The notes beneath the pieces are model-generated. The model did not search any database, had not been told where the DNA came from, and saw only the letters and a program-made list of their open reading frames with translations. This document shows, piece by piece, positions 35,312 to 43,502 of a stretch of 64,000 nucleotides of DNA (position 1 is its first letter; every line of letters starts with the position of its first letter). The translations under genes and the position numbers were made by a program. Origin of the DNA: CBDBLK01 sp965243145. Its GTDB lineage: Bacteria; Bdellovibrionota; Bacteriovoracia; Bacteriovoracales; Bacteriovoracaceae. The DNA lies in assembly GCA_965243145.1 (NCBI GenBank), contig CBDEUB010000002.1:372001-436000 (forward strand), in the 5' to 3' direction.

Positions 35312-36348
35312 ACTTCAACTCCCAACATCAGACTGGCCAGGCCTGAACCGATGCCTAAGAGCGCCACTTTCTCTCCCCGCGCCGGGTGCTTTGAGGCCTC
35401 CATCAATTTGGCCCAAGTGATGGGCAGTGCCGCCGAGCCGGTGTTGCCCAAGTCCGGGTAGGTGACGAAGCTCTTTTTGTCCTGCAATTGCAAGGCCTCC
35501 AGCACTTGCCTTTGGTGGGCGCTCCCCACTTGATGCCCTAAGGCCCAATCGACCTGTGAATTGTCCCACTCCAGGACACGCAAAGTTTTTTGCCAATTGT
35601 TTTGCGCCAACTCCACTCCCGACTGCAAAAGCGCTTCCGCATCAGTGTGCATCTCCAGGGTGTCCAGGTCGCCGTCCCCCTGGCACAGGGAATTGGCCGC
35701 ACTGTCGGTGCTGGCCGCCCCTCCCAGGAGTCGGGGGTATTGCTTCCCGGTGGCCAAACTTTGGTGAACCAGCAAAACCGCCACCGCCGCCGAACCGATG
35801 GTCAAGGAGGCGATGGAGCGCTTGAGTTTTTGGCGAGTGATGTGGGCATCTTCCAAGAGGGAGCGGATAGTGTTGAAGATCAGTGGCCCACTGTTTTCCC
35901 CACTGACAATCAGGGCCGACGGGATTTGGCGGCGCTCGATGGCCTGGGCGGCAACCACCATGGCGTTGAGCACTCCCAAACAGGCGTTGGAGAGGTCAAA
36001 AATCATCGTCCCCTGGGAGAGGCCCAAGCGGGCGTGCACCAGCGAAGCACTGGCCGGCTCTAAAAAATCGCGGCACACCGAGGCGTGAATGAGAAGCCCG
36101 ATCTCCTGCCTGGGAAACCCCAGTCCATCGAGCAATCTCTGCGCCGCCCGCGAGGCCACTTCGGCGGAGCTGGTTCCTGGCCGCCACCAACGCAACTGGC
36201 GGATACCGGTCATCAATTCCAAGCGGCCGAAAGACAAGTTGAAACGCTGGTAGAGGGGGGCCAAGCGGTCTTCAATGCCCGCCGTGGTGATCACTTGCTC
36301 GGGAAGGTGGTAGTCCACTCCGGCGATCACGGTTTGCCTAAATTTCAT
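35308..36348 (-). CDS. oleA: OleA: acyl-CoA condensing thiolase-fold enzyme
   Basis: About 346 aa. Head-to-head Claisen condensation of two fatty acyl-CoAs to a 2-alkyl-3-oxoalkanoate. Catalytic Cys in FDLSNACLGVLNAM, His in ALGHQVGSAHQRQ, Asn in LGNTGSAALPITW. The OleA-specific Glu is in VCRDFLEPASAS. ATG at 36348 overlaps the upstream stop (ATGA); an upstream extension in frame is shadow. First committed gene of the olefin pathway. Confidence 0.9.
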   Translation of the reverse strand: MKFRQTVIAGVDYHLPEQVITTAGIEDRLAPLYQRFNLSFGRLELMTGIRQLRWWRPGTSSAEVASRAAQRLLDGLGFPRQEIGLLIHASVCRDFLEPASASLVHARLGLSQGTMIFDLSNACLGVLNAMVVAAQAIERRQIPSALIVSGENSGPLIFNTIRSLLEDAHITRQKLKRSIASLTIGSAAVAVLLVHQSLATGKQYPRLLGGAASTDSAANSLCQGDGDLDTLEMHTDAEALLQSGVELAQNNWQKTLRVLEWDNSQVDWALGHQVGSAHQRQVLEALQLQDKKSFVTYPDLGNTGSAALPITWAKLMEASKHPARGEKVALLGIGSGLASLMLGVEV

Positions 36349-37754
36349 CCCCGCTCCCCTCCAGAAAGTCCGTGTAAATTGGCCATGGAGATGCCACTCA
36401 AAAGACTGCCCACAATGCCCAAAAAGCCCTGGTCTGTGCCACACAAAACCAGGCCGCCAACCGCCGTATGGCCATCGCGCCTCTTGTCGGGACTTCCGTA
36501 GACACACCCTTGCAGATGGCCAGTGTAGCGAGTGATAGTGGTGGGAGTAAAGACATCACTAAATTCGATCGCCCCATCCCACCGGGGCAAAAATTTCTGG
36601 GCCAAAACACTGGCGGCCTTTAAGACTTCCCCCTTGGCCTGGCCATAGGCCAGTCGGCCCCGCTCCAACAGGGCCTTCCAACGGTGGTAGTTGGCGATAA
36701 AAGTCACCCGCACTAGGCCCTCTTCAAAATCGTCGTGGGCAAAATTGTTGGGGAAGCACACCACCGCACTGTGGGGATCAAATGGCACTTCTGGCCTGCG
36801 GTAGTGATAAGTGGAGCGGTTGTTATAAAAAATAATGCTGGCCTCTTGTTGCAATTCCCCTGGCCTCTCTTTTAAGCACAGCAAACTCTCGGTAAAGCTG
36901 AGTTTGCCCACTGAGGGGTGCGAAGGGGTAGGGACATCCAAAAGGGCGTGAGTCTCGGGCATGCCTGCCGAACTGAAGATCATATCACTGGCAATAAATT
37001 CCCCCGCTTGGGTCACCACACCTTTTACCCGCTCGCCCTCTCCCGCAGTGACAATGTGGCGCACGCCACACTGGAAGCGCACCTCGCAGCCGTTCTCTTC
37101 CAGTTTTTGCATGAGGATGCCGATCAGGCGGCGCACCCCTCCCTTGGGGCGGGAAAATCCCTCCAAGTAGAGACTCTTAAACATAATGGCGAACTGGGAA
37201 AAATCCATGTCGTCCTCCCTGGCCGAACCGTAGATCAAGAGGGGGCAAAAGAGCATCTCCAGCAAAAGGGGATCGGAGAGAAATTGGCCGACGACTTCTT
37301 TGGCCGAGCGGTAGGGGTTGCCCAGCGCCGTCTCGTCAAACTCTCCCAAGTATTTGATCAAGCGAGTAAACCCATCCACTTGGGAAGGAAAGCGGGTGGC
37401 CACTTCCTCGGTAAAAAAAGTGATGTCGTTGTTAAAGCGCAAGCGGGTTTGAGGAAACTGGATCAGGGAATAATTTTGCCGGCACAATTCCAACTGGGCA
37501 TGGGGGATGCGCAGTTGTTTGAGCAGCTTATTCAAGGGACGCCGGCGCTCCCCCGGCACAGCAAAGTTGGTGAGGGCGTGCAGGCCCACATCAAACTGGC
37601 GTTGGCCACGCCGGTAATAACTGTTGAGTCCGCCGGGGATGCTGTGTTTTTCCAAGATCAAGGCCCTCTTGCCAAACATGGCCAGGCGAATCCCCGCCGC
37701 CATCCCCGACATTCCCGCGCCGATGATCACGGCATCGTATTTGGCCCCGTTCAC
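36345..37754 (-). CDS. CrtI/phytoene-desaturase-like FAD oxidoreductase
   Basis: About 469 aa. N-terminal dinucleotide fold YDAVIIGAGMSGMAAGIRLA with LILEKHSIPGGLNSYYRRG, then FDVGLHALTNF. The C-terminal FAD-contact segment is GLVLCGTDQGFLGIVGSLLSG with ISMANLHGL. Family members desaturate or isomerise polyene lipids. Its place between ACP/KAS and oleA suggests it acts on an acyl or polyene chain in the same pathway (inference). The GTG at 37754 overlaps the ACP stop (GTGA). Confidence 0.82.
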   Translation of the reverse strand: MNGAKYDAVIIGAGMSGMAAGIRLAMFGKRALILEKHSIPGGLNSYYRRGQRQFDVGLHALTNFAVPGERRRPLNKLLKQLRIPHAQLELCRQNYSLIQFPQTRLRFNNDITFFTEEVATRFPSQVDGFTRLIKYLGEFDETALGNPYRSAKEVVGQFLSDPLLLEMLFCPLLIYGSAREDDMDFSQFAIMFKSLYLEGFSRPKGGVRRLIGILMQKLEENGCEVRFQCGVRHIVTAGEGERVKGVVTQAGEFIASDMIFSSAGMPETHALLDVPTPSHPSVGKLSFTESLLCLKERPGELQQEASIIFYNNRSTYHYRRPEVPFDPHSAVVCFPNNFAHDDFEEGLVRVTFIANYHRWKALLERGRLAYGQAKGEVLKAASVLAQKFLPRWDGAIEFSDVFTPTTITRYTGHLQGCVYGSPDKRRDGHTAVGGLVLCGTDQGFLGIVGSLLSGISMANLHGLSGGERG

Positions 37755-38020
37755 TGATAGAGTTTGGGAGTGAGGTACTCGACGCAACTTTTAAGCGAGG
37801 CCAAGTGGGGATAGTCTTCCTGGGGGACTTCTACGCGGTGGCGCTTTTTGAGTTCCATCACAATGTCGAGAAAATCCATGCTGTCCAGGTCGAGTTGTTG
37901 GCGCAAGGGGGTTTCGTCGTCGAGATTGTCCAGTTCACCGGCGTTTTCCTCTAAAGTAATGTCGGCGATAATATCGAGAACCAATTTTCTCACATCTGGC
38001 GCGGTTTGCGGGGATGGCAT
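37751..38020 (-). CDS. Acyl carrier protein
   Basis: 89 aa, acidic, with the phosphopantetheine site QLDLDSMDFLDIVM (Ser47). This is the variant DSMD(F) rather than DSLD typical of the housekeeping AcpP, pointing to a specialised ACP. RBS AGGAG sits 6 bp before the ATG. It lies 8 bp after the KAS gene stop, and probably carries the intermediate of the adjacent KAS. Confidence 0.93.
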   Translation of the reverse strand: MPSPQTAPDVRKLVLDIIADITLEENAGELDNLDDETPLRQQLDLDSMDFLDIVMELKKRHRVEVPQEDYPHLASLKSCVEYLTPKLYQ

Positions 38021-38028
38021 AAACTCTC

Positions 38029-39264
38029 CTAGCGGTACTTCTTGATGATCACCACGCTGTTGATTCCCAACATGCCAAAGCTGTTGTTGAGAATGGTATT
38101 CACCTCACCGGGAACGGGCGATCCTAAAACTAAGTTCTTGAGATAGCACGATTGATCGAGTTCTTCAATATTGCGGCAACCGTGCACCATTCCATCCGCA
38201 AACGAGGGAAGGTTTCCGGCCAACTCCAAGGCCCCGGCCGCCCCCATGCAGTGCCCGATAAACCCCTTGGTAGCGTTTATTTTGGTGCCCGCCAAATGGC
38301 CAAAGACCTGATCCACCGCCCGGCATTCCTGAATGTCTCCCTGTTGAGTGCCGGTGGCGTGCAAATTGGCCAAATCTACTTCACTGGCATCCATTCCCGC
38401 CCGCGCCAAGGCCTGCTCCATGCACTCTTTTTGGCGCTGGGGATTGGGAAGCACAAAATCATGGGCATCGCTGTTGACCGCATACCCCGCCAACTCCCCA
38501 TAAATTTTAGCATTGCGCGCAAGGGCGCTGTCGAGGGTTTCTAAAACGAACAGGCACCCCCCCTCGGAAACGGCGATTCCGTTGCGCGATACATCCAGCG
38601 GCCGGGTGGCCAAAGTCGGATCAGGGTGTTGCCCTAAGGCCCCTTGGGCCTTAAAAGCGGCAAAAATGCCAAAGGTGTGAGGGGCCTCGCTCACCCCTCC
38701 GGCCAAACACCAATCCACCTCTCCGGCGCGGATCATCTGCGCCCCGTGAATCAACCCCAAATTGCCGGCGGCACAGGCCGCCCCAATGGTGTACGCTGGG
38801 CCTGACAACCCCAAATTGAGGGAGACTTCCCCGGCCGGAGCGTTGGCCACCGTGCGCGGGTTGTGGTGGGGAGACCACAAGCTGGCGTCCAAGTCGTTTT
38901 GGTGCAGTTCAAAGATTTCGTTTTCCGTCTCCACATTGCCGTGTTCGGTAATGCCTATGTAAACCCCCACCCGGTGGGAGGGCGTCCGTTGCAAATCCAC
39001 CTGGGCATCACTCAAGGCCTCACCGGCACAATAAATGGCGATCGCCCCGGCGCGAGTGCCCCGCCGGCGCATTTTAAAACTCTGGTATTTGCGCTGATCA
39101 AACTGGCACAACCCCGCCGCCACACGCCCCATGTAGCGCGCCTCCATGGACTGCAGGCCGCTTTGGCCCTCTAGGAGCGCGCGGCGAAAGTCGGCCAGGT
39201 TGTTGGCGTTGGGAGCAGTTAGCCCCACTCCGGTCAATACGATCCGTAATGGCCCACGGTTCAT
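38029..39264 (-). CDS. Beta-ketoacyl-ACP synthase II (FabF-like)
   Basis: 411 aa, thiolase-fold KAS II type. Visible: catalytic Cys in TIGAACAAGNLGLIHG, first His in NLHATGTQQGD, second His in KGFIGHCMGAAGALELA, and NNSFGMLGINSVV near the end (family NSFGFGG has become NSFGMLG). This suggests a specialised KAS rather than the housekeeping FabF. ATG overlaps the slipin stop (ATGA). Confidence 0.9.
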   Translation of the reverse strand: MNRGPLRIVLTGVGLTAPNANNLADFRRALLEGQSGLQSMEARYMGRVAAGLCQFDQRKYQSFKMRRRGTRAGAIAIYCAGEALSDAQVDLQRTPSHRVGVYIGITEHGNVETENEIFELHQNDLDASLWSPHHNPRTVANAPAGEVSLNLGLSGPAYTIGAACAAGNLGLIHGAQMIRAGEVDWCLAGGVSEAPHTFGIFAAFKAQGALGQHPDPTLATRPLDVSRNGIAVSEGGCLFVLETLDSALARNAKIYGELAGYAVNSDAHDFVLPNPQRQKECMEQALARAGMDASEVDLANLHATGTQQGDIQECRAVDQVFGHLAGTKINATKGFIGHCMGAAGALELAGNLPSFADGMVHGCRNIEELDQSCYLKNLVLGSPVPGEVNTILNNSFGMLGINSVVIIKKYR

Positions 39265-40010
39265 TTTTTTGAGGAGAGGTGGTCAAAGAGTTGCAGGGGA
39301 ATGGGAATAAAGTTGGTGATCTTGCCCTCTCCGTGGGAAATTTCCCGCACGGTTTCCAAATACCTCAAGGTGATGGCGTTGGATTGCTCTCCCAACACTC
39401 GCGCCGCTTCGGCCAATTTGCGGGAGGCATCCAGTTCTCCCTCGGCGGAAATGACCTTGGCACGCTTGTCCCGCTCCGCCTCGGCCTGTTTGGCCATGGC
39501 CCTCTGCATTTCAATGGGCAAGTCGATGGCCTTGACCTCCACGGCACTGACTTTAATGCCCCAGGGTTCGGTCTGCTCGTCGAGAATGGTCTGCAAGCTG
39601 GAGTTGATGCGATCCCGGTGCTGCAAAATTTCGTCCAGTTCGTACTGGCCGATCACCGTGCGCAAGGTGGTTTGGGCAATTTGCGCCGTGGCCGAATAAA
39701 AATCTTCCACCGCGACGATGGCCTTTTCCGGGTGGCTCACCCGAAAGTACACCACTCCATTGACCTTGAGGGTAACATTGTCCTTGGAAATAATGTCCTG
39801 GGAGGGAATGTCCATGGTCACTGTGCGCAGGTCGACGCGCACCATTTTTTCCAGGCCAGGGATCAATAAAATAAGGCCAGGCCCGCGAACTCCGCTCAAG
39901 CGCCCCAGGCGGAAGATAACCGCCCGCTGGTACTCCCGCAGAATTTTGACCACATTGAACACCAGGGCCGACAAGAAAACCAGAAAGAGAATTAAGGGTT
40001 GTATAGGCAT
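39261..40010 (-). CDS. Slipin (stomatin/SPFH family membrane protein)
   Basis: 249 aa. A single N-terminal membrane helix (PLILFLVFLSALVFNVV) is followed by the SPFH domain (REYQRAVIFRLGRL, GLEKMVRVDLRTV, LKVNGVVYFRV, EPWGIKVSAVEVKAIDLP) and a helical C-terminal part (AMAKQAEAERDKRAKVISAEG). It forms membrane microdomain scaffolds and is classically paired with NfeD, which is directly upstream here. RBS AGGAG about 9 bp before the ATG. Confidence 0.93.
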   Translation of the reverse strand: MPIQPLILFLVFLSALVFNVVKILREYQRAVIFRLGRLSGVRGPGLILLIPGLEKMVRVDLRTVTMDIPSQDIISKDNVTLKVNGVVYFRVSHPEKAIVAVEDFYSATAQIAQTTLRTVIGQYELDEILQHRDRINSSLQTILDEQTEPWGIKVSAVEVKAIDLPIEMQRAMAKQAEAERDKRAKVISAEGELDASRKLAEAARVLGEQSNAITLRYLETVREISHGEGKITNFIPIPLQLFDHLSSKK

Positions 40011-40030
40011 TTTAGATTTCTCCTCGCTTT

Positions 40031-41389
40031 TTAGGCCTCAGATGCCAACAACAGCACCATGTGTTTTTCCTCGCGCCCTTCCACTCGGGCAAAGTCCCCG
40101 CGGGCGAGGGGCCGCTTTGACTTGGCCTTCCAAATCTCGCCGCCCACTTTGACCTGGTAGTAAAACCAGTCCCCGCCGCCGCTGGAAACTTCTTCTATCA
40201 CGAGGGCGTTCAACCCGACAAGGGAATTAAATTCTTCACCGCCGATTTTGTCGCGCTCCCGCAGAAAAACCCAGGCCACCAGGCCAGCAAAAATGGCCAG
40301 CACGGCGATCACACTGGCCAACATTGCCGTGGAAAATTGCAAGTAGGCGTCGTCGGTGCGGAAGAGAAACAAACTGCCGATGGCCAGGGAAGTCAATCCC
40401 CCCAGGGAGAGGATGCCGTAGCTGGTGACTGCCATCTCCATGGCCAACAGGACAAAGGACAGGACGATAAGCCCCAACGCCCCCCAATTGAGGGGCAAAA
40501 CTTGAAAGCTGATCGCCGCCACAATGAGGGACAGCGCCCCCAGGCCGCCGGCGATGAGTCCCCCCGGCGCTTGAAATTCCAGGTACAAAAGGCCCAACCC
40601 CAGCAAAAACAAAATGTAGGCGGTGGAGGGGTTGGCCAAAGTGTTGAGGATTTTTTGGCCCAAATCCATGGAGAACTCCACCCACTCGGGACGCGCCGAA
40701 GGATCGATGGACATTTTTAAATTCCGCCCCCGAAATTGCAACTGGCGCTGGCCGAGCAGCTGCTCAAGTTCGGAGGTGTCGTCGGCCAGGCCGTCGATGA
40801 GCCGTTGCTCCAAGGCCTCTTGGGAACTAAAGGAAGAGGCCTCCTCGATCATCTGGCGAAATGGCCGCGGGTTGCGCTGGTGCACTTGGGCCAAAGAATC
40901 CACCAGGGCCGCCAAATCGTTGACCGCCTTTTTGCGGTGATCGCTGGAAGCGTCCATGCCTCCCCCCATGGCCACCGGAGTGGCCGCCCCGATATTGGTT
41001 CCCCGGGCCATAAAGAGAAAATGGGCGGCGCTGGCGATGATCGCCCCGGCACTGGTGGCACTGGCCCCACTGGGCCTGACCCAAACCCCAACGGGCACCG
41101 GACTCTCCCCAAACAATGTCATGATCTCTTTGGTGGTGCTGACCAATCCCCCGGGAGTGTTGAGTTCAATGACGATCAGGTCGATCTCTTCGGCCGGCAT
41201 TGTGGCCCGCTCAAACGAACTGCGCAAGTAACTGAGGGTAGCGGGGTTGATAGAACCCTTGACCTTGAAGTGGGCAATGCGCTCCACCGGGTAGGGTTGC
41301 GCCTCTGTGGCCTGTGAGCCGTGTACCACAGTGCCCAAGAAAAGGCCCAAAGCAAAACCCAAGAGAAGTTTTTTCAAACCAGTTTTCAC
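40031..41389 (-). CDS. NfeD-family membrane serine protease (long form)
   Basis: 452 aa. Signal peptide, then a ClpP-like protease domain (LIVIELNTPGGLVSTTKEIM; the nucleophile Ser in SGASATSAGAIIASAAHF). Then come several membrane helices (NPSTAYILFLLGLGLLYLEF and beyond) and a C-terminal OB-fold NfeD domain (VEEVSSGGGDWFYYQVKVGG). Long NfeD proteins cleave the C-terminus of partner stomatins. GTG start at 41389. First gene of the long minus-strand train that includes the fatty-acid and ole genes. Confidence 0.9.
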   Translation of the reverse strand: MKTGLKKLLLGFALGLFLGTVVHGSQATEAQPYPVERIAHFKVKGSINPATLSYLRSSFERATMPAEEIDLIVIELNTPGGLVSTTKEIMTLFGESPVPVGVWVRPSGASATSAGAIIASAAHFLFMARGTNIGAATPVAMGGGMDASSDHRKKAVNDLAALVDSLAQVHQRNPRPFRQMIEEASSFSSQEALEQRLIDGLADDTSELEQLLGQRQLQFRGRNLKMSIDPSARPEWVEFSMDLGQKILNTLANPSTAYILFLLGLGLLYLEFQAPGGLIAGGLGALSLIVAAISFQVLPLNWGALGLIVLSFVLLAMEMAVTSYGILSLGGLTSLAIGSLFLFRTDDAYLQFSTAMLASVIAVLAIFAGLVAWVFLRERDKIGGEEFNSLVGLNALVIEEVSSGGGDWFYYQVKVGGEIWKAKSKRPLARGDFARVEGREEKHMVLLLASEA

Positions 41390-41608
41390 CGGGGATTAGA
41401 GTAACAAACAAGACTTCTAAAGTCACTCTTTGTCGATCCGGCCGATCTTGCATAGTGTCTCAAGAAGTCCTTTAAGTTATTGAAAAAACTAGGTAATTAA
41501 ATTTAATACTTTTGATCAGCAAAAAAAACTTACCAAATTTCGTTTACTGAGATTAAATTTTATTTAACGGGGTTAAAATTTCCCTATCGTCCAATGAGAG
41601 GAGGATTA

Positions 41609-41944
41609 ATGCGCAGTTTCCAGTATGTGGCCAGATTGATTCGAGAGAAGAGGCTCGGCCACCCCAAAAACTATTCCCAACTCGAACTCAGTCAGCTTCT
41701 CGGTTACAAAAATGGCCAATTTGTCAGCAATGTGGAGAGGGCCTTATGCAATGTTCCCCTCAAAATGCTCAATCGCATCAGCGACATCCTCGAGGTCTCC
41801 CACGAGGAAATTAAAGAGGCGATCCTCAAAGATCACGAGGCAACCTTGAACAACTACCTGCGCATGGCCTCCAACAGGAGCAAATACCCCCGCCATGCCC
41901 ATACAGAGGCCGGCATTTCCCTCGGCCGCCGCGCGGCCAATTAG
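41609..41944 (+). CDS. XRE-like HTH regulator
   Basis: 111 aa. ATG at 41609 follows GAGAGGAGGA with good spacing. Helix-turn-helix: NYSQLELSQLLGYKNGQFVS then VERALCNVPLKMLNRISDIL. The C-terminal tail is basic. It lies divergently from nfeD across a 219-bp AT-rich gap, and upstream of the palindrome-controlled DUF4143 gene, so it may regulate either (inference). Confidence 0.8.
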   Translation: MRSFQYVARLIREKRLGHPKNYSQLELSQLLGYKNGQFVSNVERALCNVPLKMLNRISDILEVSHEEIKEAILKDHEATLNNYLRMASNRSKYPRHAHTEAGISLGRRAAN

Positions 41945-42013
41945 GCCCTTCACAAATTAAAGGCCCGAGCTGCACGAACCTCCCGAGGATGGGAATGCGC
42001 CGCTATTTATTCA

Positions 42014-42055
42014 CACCGTACTGATAATTGGACTTGACCAATTATCAATACGGTG
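42014..42055. promoter_or_regulatory. 18-bp inverted repeat over the DUF4143 promoter
   Basis: Arms CACCGTACTGATAATTGG and CCAATTATCAATACGGTG (17 of 18 pairs) with loop ACTTGA. It overlaps a consensus promoter, so it is a candidate operator. Confidence 0.8.
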
Positions 42056-42062
42056 ATAATAT
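42034..42062 (+). promoter_or_regulatory. Sigma70-type promoter, leaderless start
   Basis: TTGACC (42034-42039), 17-bp spacer, TAATAT (42057-42062). The ATG at 42068 lies 5 bases downstream of the -10 box, so the expected transcript starts at or next to the start codon. Confidence 0.75.
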
Positions 42063-42067
42063 AGGGC

Positions 42068-43246
42068 ATGAACAATTCTCGCTATTTGGGTTCCATCATC
42101 CCCGACGACGCTCTAGCGAGCGGAAAAATGGCCTTGGTCAGTGGCCCCCGGCAAGTGGGGAAAACCACCCTGGGGAAACAGCTTTTAAAGGCATCCGAAA
42201 ATTACTTTTCCTGGGATCAGAGCAGTTTTCGCAGAGTGTGGAACAGGTTTCCCGAAAACATCTTGGAGGGCCTAGGAGATGGCCCCGTCTTGCTGGACGA
42301 AATCCACAAAGACCGGCGCTGGAAATCCAAACTCAAGGGCCTCTACGATCATGTTGGGGACGAAATTTCCATCATCGTCACCGGCAGCGCCAAACTCGAC
42401 CTCTACCGCAAGGGGGGCGACAGTCTCCTGGGGAGGTATATCCCCTACCGCCTGCACCCCTTTTCGGTGGCGGAAAATGATTGCCCGCCCGGGCCACAAG
42501 GCCTTTTGCAAAAATCGGCCCCCTGCTATCCGTGGCGGGACTTGATGGCCCTGGGGGGGTATCCGGAACCATTGCTTGCGGGAAGTGAAAAAAAGGCCCA
42601 GAGGTGGTCGAGATTGCGACTCGACCGCCTCGCCTTTGAAGACACCCGCGACATCAAAGTTTTGTCCGACCTGAACGCCTTTCGCGCCCTGCTCGACCTG
42701 ATCCCCGAAAAGGTTGGTTCCCTCTTTTCCTTTCACTCCCTCAAGGAAGATGTCGGCGTGGCCTACGCCACCGTCAGGGACTGGGTACTGCTGGCCGAGG
42801 CCTTGTACTACGGATTTTTTATTCCCCCCTACGCCAAAAAAGTCAAACGGAGCATCCGCGCGGCCCCCAAATTTTACCTCTACGACCTCTTGCAAATTCC
42901 CCGGGCGCAAGTCTCCCGCCGCCAAGAAAACCTAGTGGCCCTGCACTTGCTCAAGGCCTGCCACTTTTGGACGGACACCGCCGAGGGCCTGTTTGAACTC
43001 TTTTTCTTGCGCGACAAGAGCGGGCGGGAAGTCGATTTTTTGATCACCCAGGACAAGGCCCCGTGGGTGCTGGTGGAGTGCAAATCCAACCGCAAAGAAC
43101 TGTCGCCGCACCTCTTGTATTACCGAGAAAAATTAAAAACCAAACTCAACTTTCAACTGGTGGACGACGACACCTACGATCGCCGGCATCGCATACCCAA
43201 AGTGCGGGTTCTGGGGTATGAAAAGTTTTTTGCCGGGTTGGTTTAG
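42068..43246 (+). CDS. DUF4143-family AAA ATPase (first copy)
   Basis: 392 aa. N-terminal AAA_14 ATPase: Walker A LVSGPRQVGKTTLGKQLL, Walker B GPVLLDEIHKDRRWKS, sensor IIVTGSAKLDLYRKGGDSLLGRY. DUF4143 lies in the C-terminal half with the nuclease-like strand FFLRDKSGREVDFLIT and VLVECKSN (PD-(D/E)XK-like E/D...D...ExK spacing). The function of the family is unknown. The gene is transcribed from an operator-like palindrome with a leaderless start. A homologue is at 45569-46687 on the other strand. Confidence 0.88.
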   Translation: MNNSRYLGSIIPDDALASGKMALVSGPRQVGKTTLGKQLLKASENYFSWDQSSFRRVWNRFPENILEGLGDGPVLLDEIHKDRRWKSKLKGLYDHVGDEISIIVTGSAKLDLYRKGGDSLLGRYIPYRLHPFSVAENDCPPGPQGLLQKSAPCYPWRDLMALGGYPEPLLAGSEKKAQRWSRLRLDRLAFEDTRDIKVLSDLNAFRALLDLIPEKVGSLFSFHSLKEDVGVAYATVRDWVLLAEALYYGFFIPPYAKKVKRSIRAAPKFYLYDLLQIPRAQVSRRQENLVALHLLKACHFWTDTAEGLFELFFLRDKSGREVDFLITQDKAPWVLVECKSNRKELSPHLLYYREKLKTKLNFQLVDDDTYDRRHRIPKVRVLGYEKFFAGLV

Positions 43247-43283
43247 TGGGGGGGCAAGTTATCGGAATCAAAAGGAAAATCTC

Positions 43284-43355
43284 AAGAGAGACGGAAATCA
43301 TCGGAAATGGATGGCCTCACGGCAGCTTGAGTTTGCGGCAAAACGATGGCCTTCA
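43284..43355. repeat. DUF4143 3'-tail duplicate, copy 1
   Basis: About 70 bp, nearly the same as 44228-44298 (including ATCATCGGAAATGGATGGCC). In minus orientation it contains codons for FCRKLKLP and a stop, the C-terminal residues of the DUF4143 gene at 45569. Confidence 0.8.
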
Positions 43356-43397
43356 AGGGCAAAATTTCCAGGTAAATTCTTCCTTTAGAATAAGGTC

Positions 43398-43426
43398 TTG
43401 ACTTTGATTTTAGAAAGTCGGATACT
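43398..43426 (+). promoter_or_regulatory. Promoter of NYN cassette 1
   Basis: TTGACT (43398-43403), 17-bp spacer, GATACT (43421-43426). The surrounding sequence is homologous to the promoter of NYN cassette 2 (48281-48309). Confidence 0.7.
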
Positions 43427-43432
43427 GTCGCT

Positions 43433-43493
43433 AACATCCCCACCTGATTCGGCGGGTGGGTTGCGGGGGGGCCTTTGGCCCCTCTCGTTTTTT
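43433..43493 (+). ncRNA. Leader RNA with terminator, NYN cassette 1
   Basis: About 60 nt between the promoter and the NYN start. A possible stem CCCACC/GGTGGG (43437-43460 region) is followed by the terminator at 43465-43493. It matches the cassette 2 leader in order and partly in sequence (CATCCCC ... GGG ... hairpin). Confidence 0.5.
43465..43493 (+). terminator. Intrinsic terminator before NYN pseudogene 1
   Basis: GGGGGGCC-TTT-GGCCCCTC stem followed by TCGTTTTTT, ending 9 bp upstream of the NYN start codon. Confidence 0.75.
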
Positions 43494-43502
43494 AAGGCCA
43501 AA

